From JAIYCX01 sp964353175 (GTDB lineage: Bacteria; Bdellovibrionota_C; UBA2361; SZUA-149; DAOLCO01), in assembly GCA_964353175.1 (NCBI GenBank), contig CAYGUX010000012.1, positions 12,760 through 76,759 on the forward strand: DNA of 64,000 nucleotides, given 5' to 3'. The first letter of the stretch is position 1. The number at the start of each line of letters is the position of its first letter. The notes under the pieces were generated by a model, which was given only the letters and a program-made list of their open reading frames with translations, was not told where the DNA came from and did not search any database. Both the position numbers and the translations under genes were made by a program. Of the stretch, positions 1 to 8,479 are shown in pieces.

Positions 1-264
1 GAAGTAGTAGCTAAAGAATTTAATGTCTCGGTTCATGACTTATCTGGGAAAAGACGCACTCAGAATATTGCGCTAGCTAGACAAGTAGCAATGTTCCTAT
101 GTAGGAAACACACAGCAAGATCCTTCCCAGAAATCGGTGCGCTATTTGGCGGAAGAGACCACTCAACTGTCATACACGCCATAAAGAGTATTACTGATCG
201 TATGCCGAATGAAGAAAGTTTAAGAGGGCAGATCGAAAAGATCGTAGTGAAGCTCGAAGGATAA
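1..264 (+). CDS. dnaA: Chromosomal replication initiator DnaA, C-terminal part
   Basis: Reading frame open from the window edge to TAA at 262-264, giving 87 codons of DnaA domain IV, the helix-turn-helix DNA-binding domain that recognises DnaA boxes at the origin. The family signature is present as GGRDHSTVIHA, preceded by a conserved KRRTQNIALARQVAMFL-type helix. The N-terminal AAA+ domain lies outside the window. DnaA often sits near the replication origin, but no cluster of DnaA boxes is visible downstream here. Identification is secure; only the truncation by the window limits it. Confidence 0.96.
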   Translation, partial: EVVAKEFNVSVHDLSGKRRTQNIALARQVAMFLCRKHTARSFPEIGALFGGRDHSTVIHAIKSITDRMPNEESLRGQIEKIVVKLEG

Positions 265-300
265 AAATAAAAAAGGCGTGCAAAGACAAGTCTTGTCACA
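265..300 (-). terminator. Rho-independent terminator of the small minus-strand unit
   Basis: On the minus strand an interrupted GACA/TGTC hairpin (about 283-297) is followed by a long T-rich stretch complementary to the A-run at 265-275. It lies just beyond the stop codon of the 313-534 gene and so closes the two-gene unit read leftwards. It could also serve dnaA from the other side, but the T-tract favours the minus strand. Confidence 0.6.
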
Positions 301-312
301 CCTAAGGAATAT

Positions 313-534
313 CTATTTCGATTTCCGCCAGCACCAGCGAGCACCTCTCATGATCCAGCGGCCACGCTTCCGCCTAAACGGTGGTCCCTTAGGACTTGCT
401 CTCAGTGGATTCGTCGGAAAGGCCAAATCATAGGAATAATCTTTATTCGAGAATCGCACAACAACAATGTTAGCGCGATTCCTTCCATTGAAAAACATCC
501 CACCAAACCACGTGAACATTCTAAGAATTATCAT
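313..534 (-). CDS. Small hypothetical protein, Arg/Trp-rich C-terminus
   Basis: A 73-codon frame with an AAGG ribosome-binding site about 8 nt before ATG at 534. It follows the 580-822 gene in the same direction and shares its terminator, so the two probably form one transcript. The first 12 residues are hydrophobic and the C-terminal third is strongly basic (RRKRGR, RWCWRK). No family recognised. Being short and unplaced, it could be a spurious frame; the Shine-Dalgarno sequence and the terminator right behind it are the support. Confidence 0.4.
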   Translation of the reverse strand: MIILRMFTWFGGMFFNGRNRANIVVVRFSNKDYSYDLAFPTNPLRASPKGPPFRRKRGRWIMRGARWCWRKSK

Positions 535-579
535 GTTAGTACCTTATTAATGGGCGTTAATGTTTTTTATCTGATGTCT

Positions 580-822
580 CTACTTCTCCAACAATTCTCT
601 GTGTGCACGCTCTTCTTTCTGAATCCGAATTTCTTCTTCCCTCCACCCTTCCAGAAAAAAGAATGTGGTAAGGAGGAGCATACCTAGGAGAACGACAGTT
701 AGACCGAGCCAAGGCGTAGATACGAGGTACTCAACTATGCCGACTATTCCATAAGCACCGAGGCAGAGAAGAGCTACGCACTTGAAAGCCTGAAATAAAC
801 TCCGAAAAAAAAGAATTACCAT
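580..822 (-). CDS. Small inner-membrane protein with two transmembrane helices
   Basis: 80 codons. A good AAGGAG site lies 8 nt before ATG at 822. Two hydrophobic segments (about residues 5-30 and 37-57) are followed by a charged tail rich in Glu, Arg and Lys (EEEIRIQKEERAHRELLEK), so it is a hairpin membrane protein with a cytoplasmic helical tail. Function unknown. It is one of the genes preceded by the boxA-type structured leader (841-970) that this window repeats in front of unrelated accessory genes. Confidence 0.65.
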   Translation of the reverse strand: MVILFFRSLFQAFKCVALLCLGAYGIVGIVEYLVSTPWLGLTVVLLGMLLLTTFFFLEGWREEEIRIQKEERAHRELLEK

Positions 823-840
823 TGCTGACTCCTTAGAAAA

Positions 841-970
841 CTAGCGCAAAAACCTGAAAAACCTTTTCAAGACTTGTCTTTGTGCCTGTCAATACGAATG
901 CTAAATTGCATTTACATTAAGAGGCACAAATTACAGTTTTACATCTACCCACACATAAAATTTCAAAACT
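841..970 (-). promoter_or_regulatory. BoxA-type structured leader, locus 1
   Basis: Read on the minus strand: motif 1 at 942-970 (TTTTGAAATTTTATG then GGGTAGATG), a hairpin with TTTGTGCC/GGCACAAA arms at 879-886 and 923-930, then motif 2 at 841-870 (AAGGTTTTTCAGGTTTTT). The order matches the leaders of 22399, 28738, 42026, 43157, 44532 and 45448. Motif 1 resembles the boxA antitermination sequence of rRNA leaders. The stretch 971-1105 upstream shows nothing else I can name. Confidence 0.6.
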
Positions 971-1105
971 AATAATAGATCAAAGGGATGTTGAATAGCA
1001 AATGTAAGGCTGCTATTAATGGAACTTCGCCCCTTGAAGTGGGTTATTACAACAATATTCGTACAAATAAATTATAAGTTACTGATTATCAGATGAAGAA
1101 GGGCG

Positions 1106-1192
1106 AATCTGTAGGGGCGATCCCTTGCGGTCGCCCTCCCCATTATATCGAATCAATTCGCGGGCGACCGCAAGGGATCGCCCCTACAGATT
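1106..1192. repeat. Perfect 31-bp inverted repeat (palindromic mobile repeat)
   Basis: Arms at 1106-1136 and 1162-1192 are exact reverse complements with a 25-nt loop. The arms are far richer in G+C than the surroundings (GGGGCGATCCCTTGCGG core). This resembles the palindromic intergenic repeats scattered through many bacterial genomes, probably non-autonomous and moved by an outside transposase. It sits between two accessory units. Confidence 0.75.
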
Positions 1193-1293
1193 AGTTTGTC
1201 GTTAAATTTAGACCTAAACGAGATTCCAATAAATAATCTATTAATTTTTATTGATGCCCACTCTATAGAACAAAATTCTAAGCTCAATTCCTT

Positions 1294-1335
1294 TTTAAAA
1301 AAAGCCCAAGAAAAGCCTTAGAGGTAATCTTGGGC
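1294..1335 (-). terminator. Rho-independent terminator of the 67-aa gene
   Basis: On the minus strand GCCCAAGA (1328-1335) pairs with TCTTGGGC (1304-1311) and is followed by a run of seven T (complement of 1297-1303). It lies 8 nt beyond the stop of the 1343-1546 gene. Confidence 0.85.
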
Positions 1336-1342
1336 GATTCGA

Positions 1343-1546
1343 CTACTTGGTATTCAGCAAATACAACTGATCTCCAGCTACTAAACAGAGCCTAAATACC
1401 CTCATTGAATAGTCTGGATCTGCATTCGGAAAGCGCCACCGCGGTGTGAATGGAAACACTCCTAAATACTCGAACACATCTTTTGGTAAGTAGCAGGTAA
1501 CAGCATGAACAAGCTGACCTAGAGCCGCGGTCATGTAATCGCCCAT
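1343..1546 (-). CDS. Small hypothetical protein (67 aa)
   Basis: ATG at 1546 is preceded by a strong AAAGGAG site, and a clean terminator follows directly after the stop, so a real single-gene unit is well supported. The protein is neutral and rich in aromatic residues (VFPFTPRWRF, YLGVF) with no signal peptide or recognisable domain. Its leader carries the boxA-like motif. Function unknown. Confidence 0.65.
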   Translation of the reverse strand: MGDYMTAALGQLVHAVTCYLPKDVFEYLGVFPFTPRWRFPNADPDYSMRVFRLCLVAGDQLYLLNTK

Positions 1547-1601
1547 TTTTTTTCTCCTTTCAAAAAAACGGATGGACTAATTTTAAAAAAGAATACTCAT
1601 A

Positions 1602-1645
1602 ACTAAATTCAGTTCTCTTCTACCCAAATTAAAATTTTCAAGAGA
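1602..1645 (-). promoter_or_regulatory. BoxA-type leader motif, locus 2
   Basis: Motif 1 on the minus strand at 1617-1645 (CTCTTGAAAATTTTAAT then GGGTAGAAG) is almost identical to those in front of 43157 and 28738. A short hairpin AACT/AGTT follows at about 1602-1615. The second motif is not clear here. Confidence 0.5.
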
Positions 1646-1777
1646 AATTAATGCTCTCCTCTAACAAGCCAGGCTACAATAAAAAAATATTAACATGCAA
1701 GAAAAATATTAAAGCTGCCGAATGATCATTCTAGCTCTAAACCCAAACCTAAGTTCAGATAAATGTTTATCTTCTCC

Positions 1778-3019
1778 TTAGAAATAGTATGCTAACTGCA
1801 CAAATGCTTGTTGGCTAGATGATATGTATGAGTTCAAAGAATCGATATCAAATCCCCTAAATTCCTCACCTCTTGAACCTTGACTTAATGCTACTCCAAT
1901 CCTAATCCTTGTATTATCTGTTGGTTCTATAGCTAAAAATGGTCTATGCACACTTGATCCGTCTAATATATTAACAACAGATAACAAATTCAACTGCACT
2001 AGATCACTTAACTCTATCCTAGCCCCACCACTTAGATAGTGCTTAGATAAAGTAAATATTTCCCCATCTCTAATTCTCGCGTTTAAATCTAGATTGGCAT
2101 CTGAATAGCTATCCCTTGAAACACCTAGTCCTGAATAGAAATATTCGATAAATAAATAGGTCTCATAGCCTAGAACTTGAATACCTCTATCAATATTAAC
2201 TAAAATATCATTTTTTAAAGAACTATTCTCTGTCTCATAAAAAGAAGCATCTACCCTAAGAACATATTCAGATAAAATCTTAGAAAAACTTAGACCCCCA
2301 ATCGCATTTCCTCTATTAGCTCCGAATAGAAAGCCTACATCATATCCCTCACCCTCATAATTAAGAATGGAACCGAAGGAACTTGCATCACTGCTAATAC
2401 TGCCACTACTATCCCTCCGCCCAACAGCCACCAACTGCACATTCCACTTCTCTATAATATTCCCCTTAAAAGTTGCCATATCTTCGCCAACCTTAAATTC
2501 TCTATCATATGCTACAGGCGAAAATGGATTGAATATATCAAGGACAGAAAAAACAATACCTTTCCCGTAAGAAAAGGCCTGTCTTCCTATTCTAAAATTA
2601 GCATTTTCAGTTGCGTAACTTAAAGATAAGCGATCCAACCTAGAGGTTCGACTAAAATTCTCTCCCCCCTCCTCCGTACTCAAATCAAAAAGTCTATATC
2701 TATCATTCTCGAGTAAAGGCCTACCAGGTAGGAAGCTTTCTATTGCGGACTTAGAACTTCCACTAACTCCATTCAGCTCTCCTTCTATATTAATTCTAAA
2801 ATCAGACCTTGAAACATTAAATCTAGGTCTAAAATTATAATCATATAAGCCCCCACTCCTTGAACCGACTTGATCCTGCAATGAACCCGATTCAAAATTA
2901 TTAAAAGCAGACTTTAACTTTAAATGGCCAGCGATCTCGAGACCATCCTCTGAATAAGCTAAATTAGTTGAACTAATTAGAAAAATTGTTAGAGCTAATA
3001 TCTTAAACAAGCTCGTCAC
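1778..3019 (-). CDS. Outer-membrane beta-barrel protein of an ABC transporter operon
   Basis: About 413 codons. A GTG start at 3019 with GGGAG nine nt upstream gives a clean signal peptide (hydrophobic LFKILALTIFLISS, cut after AYS); an ATG at 3034 is the alternative. The mature protein shows alternating aromatic and polar strands and ends in Tyr-Tyr-Phe, the usual terminal signal of barrel proteins for outer-membrane insertion. The barrel type resembles porin or DUF1302-like proteins, but I cannot name the family. It is the last gene of the operon with the ATPase, two permeases and the LolA-like protein, overlapping the ATPase gene by 17 nt. It may be the outer-membrane partner or receptor of that exporter. 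Confidence 0.7.
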   Translation of the reverse strand: MTSLFKILALTIFLISSTNLAYSEDGLEIAGHLKLKSAFNNFESGSLQDQVGSRSGGLYDYNFRPRFNVSRSDFRINIEGELNGVSGSSKSAIESFLPGRPLLENDRYRLFDLSTEEGGENFSRTSRLDRLSLSYATENANFRIGRQAFSYGKGIVFSVLDIFNPFSPVAYDREFKVGEDMATFKGNIIEKWNVQLVAVGRRDSSGSISSDASSFGSILNYEGEGYDVGFLFGANRGNAIGGLSFSKILSEYVLRVDASFYETENSSLKNDILVNIDRGIQVLGYETYLFIEYFYSGLGVSRDSYSDANLDLNARIRDGEIFTLSKHYLSGGARIELSDLVQLNLLSVVNILDGSSVHRPFLAIEPTDNTRIRIGVALSQGSRGEEFRGFDIDSLNSYISSSQQAFVQLAYYF

Positions 3020-3686
3020 TAACCATGCTCCCATCTCTAAGTTTAATTATTCTCTTAGCATAAGACAGAACTAAAGCATCGTGAGTTGAGAATATAAATG
3101 TCATGCCATTTTCTTTATTAAACTTTTTCATCAGATCCAATAAGCTTTTAGCAGTATCAGAATCAAGATTAGCTGTTGGTTCATCTGCCAATACTATTTT
3201 AGGTTTAGAGACCATAGCTCTTGCTATCGCGACTCTTTGTTGTTGCCCTCCTGATAATTCATGTGGTCTACGTTCATAAAAATCAGCTAGGCCTATATTT
3301 TCTAAAATTTCCTTTGATCTTCTTTCTCTCTCTATCCTTGGAATGCCTTGAAGTTCCATTACAAATGATACATTTTCAAGAGCAGATAGCACTGGAATTA
3401 AATTATAGGACTGAAATACAAAACCAATGCTATGAAGCCTAAACTGTTCTCTCTGAGATTCGCTATAACTAGAGATTGTTTCATCTTCTATATCCACTAA
3501 CCCACTATCAGGAACATCCAATCCTGCTAAAAGATTAAGTAAGGTTGATTTCCCAGATCCCGAAGGCCCGCTTACAGCTAAAAAGTCGCCTCTATCAACA
3601 TCAAATGACACCCCATTAACAGCATATTTCACTCCATCTACTGCAGAATATGACTTCTTTAAATCTTTTACTCTTATAAAACTCAT
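3003..3686 (-). CDS. ABC transporter ATP-binding protein, LolD/MacB type
   Basis: 227 codons from ATG at 3686, placed 1 nt after the upstream permease stop; a GTG at 3713 would add nine residues but overlaps that gene. Walker A GPSGSGKST, signature LSGGQQQRVAIARAM and Walker B IVLADEPTANLD are all present, as is the H-loop (FSTHD). The MacB/LolD subfamily powers FtsX-type permeases that pull lipoproteins or peptides out of the inner membrane. It works with the two permeases directly upstream. Confidence 0.93.
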   Translation of the reverse strand: MSFIRVKDLKKSYSAVDGVKYAVNGVSFDVDRGDFLAVSGPSGSGKSTLLNLLAGLDVPDSGLVDIEDETISSYSESQREQFRLHSIGFVFQSYNLIPVLSALENVSFVMELQGIPRIERERRSKEILENIGLADFYERRPHELSGGQQQRVAIARAMVSKPKIVLADEPTANLDSDTAKSLLDLMKKFNKENGMTFIFSTHDALVLSYAKRIIKLRDGSMVSDELV

Positions 3687-3687
3687 A

Positions 3688-4902
3688 CTATTTCGATAGT
3701 CCTTGGGTTGCACTTAACTTTATTGCTCTTCTCGCAGGGAAAATACTGCCAAACATACAAATAAAGAATATTAATAACAGGAAGAATAGAAGATTAGAAA
3801 ATACAAGCTTAGGATATATGATACTTCTAATACCTATTAGCGTCGTACCTTCTGAAAACATACCCAGTGGTATTCCAGTAACAGATAGAAATCCTATTAT
3901 TATATAAGAAAGAATAATGCCGAAGACGGCACCTAACAATAGTAGAAAAAACATCTCTACTTCCAACTGCATAGTAAGAGACCAATCCCCTAAACCTAAA
4001 GCCCTATAGAGACAAAACTCTCTCTCTCTTTCAAATACCATCATAAACAAAGTATTTATTACGCCAAAAAAAACTGCTAACAGCACGATACCATACCACA
4101 AAATCAGTACCCCATTTTGCAATTTAACTACTGCCTGCACAAATGGCTCAACTTCTTTCCATGTTCTAATTTCAAATTCCGGATATTTCTCTTTAAGTTC
4201 AGTCTTTAGTGGATCAATTAACTCCTCATTGGGCAGGGTTATGCTAACATCAGAAACTCTATCTTCCAATTTAAGCAATTGCTGAATAGTTTTTAAACCG
4301 CCTACTCCATAAGCCTTCTCTACTGATTCTAACTCCGACCGATAACTTGCTTTAATCTTAAAACCTCTTTCTGCAACTTTTCCTTCGCTATCTTGTGTCA
4401 ACACAACGACTCTTCTACCCACTTTTGTTTTCAGATCTTCAATTAAAGACTCTCCTAGAATTAGACCTTGATCTGCATCATCAGTTAATCCTAAGCCCTC
4501 CCCAACGTATATGTCTTGATCAAGAACAGAGTTACCTTTCTCTTCACTAGGGGTAATCCCAACTAAATAGAGTGGCTTGCTTTTCCTCTCACTCATTACA
4601 ATTGCACTGACTTTAACTCGTCTTGCTATTTTATAATTATCGCTCAATTTTAATTCTGGCAAATCGATTGAATTTATAGCCACCGGATCGTCATAGAAAT
4701 TAGAATTCGCAATTTTAATATGCCCTAGTAGGTTTAGAACAGAATCTAACTCTATTTGCTCTCTTGATCCTACTTGAAGAGCTGAGAGCATTGCTGAACT
4801 TAGAATGCCAACCCCTATCGCACCAATAGTTAGCAAGGAGCGTTTTTTATTTCTCCATACATTTCTAATTGCGATTCGTGAGATGACTCTAAACGGAATC
4901 AT
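3688..4902 (-). CDS. FtsX/MacB-type ABC permease, second of the pair
   Basis: 404 codons: N-terminal transmembrane helix after NVWRNKKRSLLT, a large periplasmic domain (about residues 45-260), then three C-terminal helices, as in LolC/LolE and MacB. The ATG overlaps the stop of the first permease by 4 nt (ATGA) and the gene runs into the ATPase with a 1-nt gap, so translation is coupled. Two different permeases with one ATPase suggest a LolCDE-like heterodimer; the substrate is unknown. Confidence 0.88.
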   Translation of the reverse strand: MIPFRVISRIAIRNVWRNKKRSLLTIGAIGVGILSSAMLSALQVGSREQIELDSVLNLLGHIKIANSNFYDDPVAINSIDLPELKLSDNYKIARRVKVSAIVMSERKSKPLYLVGITPSEEKGNSVLDQDIYVGEGLGLTDDADQGLILGESLIEDLKTKVGRRVVVLTQDSEGKVAERGFKIKASYRSELESVEKAYGVGGLKTIQQLLKLEDRVSDVSITLPNEELIDPLKTELKEKYPEFEIRTWKEVEPFVQAVVKLQNGVLILWYGIVLLAVFFGVINTLFMMVFEREREFCLYRALGLGDWSLTMQLEVEMFFLLLLGAVFGIILSYIIIGFLSVTGIPLGMFSEGTTLIGIRSIIYPKLVFSNLLFFLLLIFFICMFGSIFPARRAIKLSATQGLSK

Positions 4903-6155
4903 GTTCTTAAAACCTCAGATGGATGGATTCGTTTGGGTTCTCTCGCAGGAGAGATTAAAGCCAATAGGCTAAGAATGATTAGTAAAGATGGACCAACTAC
5001 CAAAGAACGTAGGCTCACCCATGGATAAACAATTGTCTGAAGGTTCATACGCCGTCCTATCTCCTCACTACCCGGAATTTGAAAGCCTACGATAGAAAAA
5101 TAGTAGACCAAACACGCTCCGAGTATAATGCCGCATGCTACACCGATTAGAGTTAACACAAATCCCTCTGTAACTACCATCAAGCCTATTGATTGTGTCG
5201 ATGCGCCCAAAGCCCTCATAACAGCAAACTCTTTTTTTCTTTCGAGTATCGACATAATAAATGTGTTAAGTAACGTGAATACTACGACTAAAAGTAAGGT
5301 GAGATAGAAAACTGACCCGATGGCCATATCCATTTGGATCATCTGCTTTAGCCCTGGCACGAGATCCTGCCAAGTATAAACTATAATATCCTCTAGTCTT
5401 GATTCTCTAATTAGATCATCGACCGACTTTTTTATAGAGTCTGTATTATCAATCCGGTCAGTTTTAATTACAATCGAGTGGATGGAATCTCCAATATTAA
5501 AAGCATTTTGAAAATAGCTAAGAGGAACTTCAATAAGAGCAGTATCTATTTCTCTGAGTCCACTTTCAAAAATTCCTACTACCGTAAATATTTCAGCGAC
5601 CACCTCTCCCTTCTCACCTTGCGCAAGCATAGTAACCTCTGAACCAACATCAATTTTTAGATTATTAGCAAAGTGACTGCCCAATACAAGCTCAGGACCT
5701 GAAGCAATAAATCTACCACTTTTAATAACAGTGGGAATCGTAGAAACATTTTTTTCTCTATCTACATCGACACCTAATATTTTCCCAGCATAGGTTCTAT
5801 CTTTCGAAGAGAATAAACCAAAAGCCTCAGCTCTAGGAGACACCGAGACAACACCCTCTAGTCTAGATATTTGATCCGATAAACTACCTGATAGATTAAT
5901 TTTTTCGGAGAATCTCAAACTTATGTCGCTTTCTTTGAGATGGTCTTTTTTTTGCACTTGAAGATTGCCATGCATCACAGAAGTACTAACAGCTATAGAA
6001 GTATCATAGGCGCTTAATTGTAGTGACACGAAGAAAACCAATGCAATTGTTACAAATGCAATGGCTAATATAGTAATTAAAGATCTTCTCTTATTTCTAG
6101 AGATATTTCTACTACCAATTTTTATGGGAAGTTTAAATTGCAAACGAAATATCAT
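4899..6155 (-). CDS. FtsX/MacB-type ABC permease, first of the pair
   Basis: 418 codons with the same plan as its neighbour: SRNISRNKRRSLITILAIAF at the N-terminal helix, a periplasmic domain, then three helices, with the conserved LERKKEFAVMRALGAS loop typical of FtsX-domain permeases. It starts 7 nt after the LolA-like gene. Probably pairs with the second permease and the ATPase to move a lipid or lipoprotein towards the outer membrane. Confidence 0.88.
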   Translation of the reverse strand: MIFRLQFKLPIKIGSRNISRNKRRSLITILAIAFVTIALVFFVSLQLSAYDTSIAVSTSVMHGNLQVQKKDHLKESDISLRFSEKINLSGSLSDQISRLEGVVSVSPRAEAFGLFSSKDRTYAGKILGVDVDREKNVSTIPTVIKSGRFIASGPELVLGSHFANNLKIDVGSEVTMLAQGEKGEVVAEIFTVVGIFESGLREIDTALIEVPLSYFQNAFNIGDSIHSIVIKTDRIDNTDSIKKSVDDLIRESRLEDIIVYTWQDLVPGLKQMIQMDMAIGSVFYLTLLLVVVFTLLNTFIMSILERKKEFAVMRALGASTQSIGLMVVTEGFVLTLIGVACGIILGACLVYYFSIVGFQIPGSEEIGRRMNLQTIVYPWVSLRSLVVGPSLLIILSLLALISPAREPKRIHPSEVLRT

Positions 6156-6162
6156 TAAGAAC

Positions 6163-6924
6163 CTAGTCCTTACTTGACTCTAAGTTAGTACTTGTAAAGA
6201 TAGTTTCTGGAACTACGCTTAAAAAGTCGCCTACCGTATTTGTAATCTCAGTCCACTCCTTGGTTTCCTCATTGGTCATACGAGCTTTTACTGGGTACAA
6301 TCTATCCCCCAAAATTTCTACCTTTGTAGCAATTAAATACTTTATGAGCTTTCCCTCCTGATCAAAGTAGCGATGTTCTACAATTATTAGGTCATCTCGA
6401 ATATCAAGCTCTTCCCTTCCCCATACAATTGGGGCATCATCTTTTGGAATAGAGGTTACGGTCTTTACCTTTTGTCCATTCGAATCCTTAGAGCCAGAGA
6501 ATGTATGATTATAATGATCAATGATATCATCGTCTTTTGCCAGATCCTGATAAGAAAAATCTGACCCCATCCAACTTTGAGCTTTCATTGAAGGAGGAAT
6601 TCTAATTGTTCGATTTGTCCTTGGGCTAAACGTCCATACATCATCCCCTTTCATTAAAGTCGCATTTCCAGAGTCCTTAGCTGGCTTAACAAACCTAACT
6701 AAACTAGAAGTCCTACCTCTAGTCCACGCCTTTAGGCCTAAACTTTTTTCATAATTAGCGCGGTGAATAGTCATCTCAGATTCAGTATATGAATAGGCTC
6801 CCCTCCAATGCTCTACAGCTTTTAGAACCAACTCCTTAGGGGATAGATCATCAAAATTTACATCTTCTGCAAAGGCGGCACTAGAACTAATCAATACTAG
6901 AAATAGGAATAAATAATTTATCAT
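6163..6924 (-). CDS. LolA-like outer-membrane lipoprotein-sorting protein
   Basis: 253 codons with a signal peptide (YLFLFLVLISSSAAFA, cut before EDVNF). The body resembles the LolA-like 'outer membrane lipoprotein-sorting protein' family: a curved sheet carrying conserved blocks such as SDFSYQDLAKDD and VKARMTNEET. First gene of the operon with two FtsX permeases, the ATPase and a barrel protein. Families of this type are thought to ferry lipidated cargo or lipids across the periplasm; the cargo here is not known. No clear promoter picked out in the 225 nt upstream. Confidence 0.8.
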   Translation of the reverse strand: MINYLFLFLVLISSSAAFAEDVNFDDLSPKELVLKAVEHWRGAYSYTESEMTIHRANYEKSLGLKAWTRGRTSSLVRFVKPAKDSGNATLMKGDDVWTFSPRTNRTIRIPPSMKAQSWMGSDFSYQDLAKDDDIIDHYNHTFSGSKDSNGQKVKTVTSIPKDDAPIVWGREELDIRDDLIIVEHRYFDQEGKLIKYLIATKVEILGDRLYPVKARMTNEETKEWTEITNTVGDFLSVVPETIFTSTNLESSKD

Positions 6925-7150
6925 TAAAAACTAAAAGTTAAGAATTCTAAGAATAAGGCACACGTCAGCTCTATATCAAACTCCCTCAGGGCATCCCTCA
7001 ATATCCGCAAATATAGACGAACCTAGAGTAGTATTACTTACAAATGATATCGAAGCCAATAAACCACGCCCCCAATCAGAGATACTTGATCGAATAAAGG
7101 CTAGGCAAGAGAAGTAATTTAGGCGCTAGAACAATCATGATAGGTTTAAC

Positions 7151-8461
7151 CTAAGAGGGCCGAACCAACACACTAACAACCTCGACATAAGATGTCTGAG
7201 GGAACATATCAAAAGACTTTATTGCTTTAACCTCATAGCCTAGGTCGATAAGATTTTTAAGGTCTCTAACGAAACTTGATAAGTGGCAAGAAATTAAAAT
7301 AATTTCATTTGCAAACTTAATCTCACTACACAACTGCTTTAGACCACTTCTTGGGGGATCAACAATCACCAATGGTTTATCTCTTTTTCCGCTTCCGTTC
7401 TTTAAGAACTTCTCTACAGAACTTTCCACATAAGTAATTCTATTTTCAAGGCCAAGCCTTTTTGCTGAATCTCGTCCGCAGGCTACAAGCCTAGTATCAC
7501 ATTCTACCGCTGTAACATTCTTACCAGCACTTGCTATTGGCAATGTAAAATTCCCAGCTCCAGCGTAGAGGTCATAAACTATTTTATTATCACTTTCTCT
7601 GACTATCTCACTTACATACTCAAGAAGATCTAGATTTACCTCCCAATTCACCTGAGAGAACGCCCCTCCTGGGATTTTCAAACTAGGGCTAACATTTCTT
7701 TTTAACGGAAGATCAAGATACTTAGAGCCTGTACCTCCCGCATCTCGCCCTTGATGTAAAAGAATATATCTTGAGAATTTTTTCTTTAAAATGTCGTGCA
7801 GATCTTTTATTTCCTTATCACTTAATTCATAAGGAGCAGAGAACACCAACAAAACACCATTTGCATCTTTCTCAATTTCACAAGAATTACATCTCCCCTT
7901 TAAATATGAGGCGACTTCCCTCACTCTTGGAATAAATGCTTGAATCTCCTTGTCTGCAATCATACATGTTTCGATCGCCACAATAGCACGAGAATTTTTT
8001 CTATAAAAACCAAGTGCTCCGGATGAATCTATATGTAATTGAATTCTTCTTCTATATGCATAAGGCTCGCTCATCTGTGGTAAACCTACTAGATCCAACA
8101 CACTACTTGGAAGCCTAGCAGACCGCAATGCTCCATGAATCATGCTCTGCTTAAATTGAAGGCTTGAATTGTAGTTGATGTGTTGGATATCGCAACCACC
8201 ACATTGCATATAGTACGCACAAAGTGGTTCTGTTCTTAAATGACTGGCTTCTTCAACTTCAAGAAGATTACACTTAATAAAACTTGTTTTATCTTCTTCT
8301 ATAGTAGCCCAAACTCTCTCACCTGGAACCGCAAAGGGCACGAAGGCAGTAATACCTAAGTACTTTTCCAACTTGGGGCTAGCAACTTCCACAACTTCAC
8401 CGACCGCTTCACCGCCGAAAGCTAGATTTCTTAAATTAATAAGGACTTTATTAGTTGTCAT
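7151..8461 (-). CDS. rlmD: 23S rRNA (uracil-C5) methyltransferase, RlmD/RumA family
   Basis: 436 codons. N-terminal TRAM-type RNA-binding domain, then four cysteines of an iron-sulfur cluster (CAYYMQCGGC plus a later Cys), the SAM-binding block VYDLYAGAGNFTLP, VDPPRSG, and the catalytic ISCHLS cysteine near the C-terminus. These fit the TrmA/RlmC/RlmD class, which makes 5-methyluridine in RNA; which uridine is modified cannot be told from sequence alone. Transcribed away from the 6924 operon. Confidence 0.88.
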   Translation of the reverse strand: MTTNKVLINLRNLAFGGEAVGEVVEVASPKLEKYLGITAFVPFAVPGERVWATIEEDKTSFIKCNLLEVEEASHLRTEPLCAYYMQCGGCDIQHINYNSSLQFKQSMIHGALRSARLPSSVLDLVGLPQMSEPYAYRRRIQLHIDSSGALGFYRKNSRAIVAIETCMIADKEIQAFIPRVREVASYLKGRCNSCEIEKDANGVLLVFSAPYELSDKEIKDLHDILKKKFSRYILLHQGRDAGGTGSKYLDLPLKRNVSPSLKIPGGAFSQVNWEVNLDLLEYVSEIVRESDNKIVYDLYAGAGNFTLPIASAGKNVTAVECDTRLVACGRDSAKRLGLENRITYVESSVEKFLKNGSGKRDKPLVIVDPPRSGLKQLCSEIKFANEIILISCHLSSFVRDLKNLIDLGYEVKAIKSFDMFPQTSYVEVVSVLVRPS

Positions 8462-8479
8462 TTATGCCCTGCATTCTTA

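Noticed and set aside
1..1340. Replication origin next to dnaA
   Set aside because: No cluster of DnaA boxes (TTATNCACA in either direction) and no clear AT-rich unwinding array; the gap is explained by accessory leaders and a palindrome.
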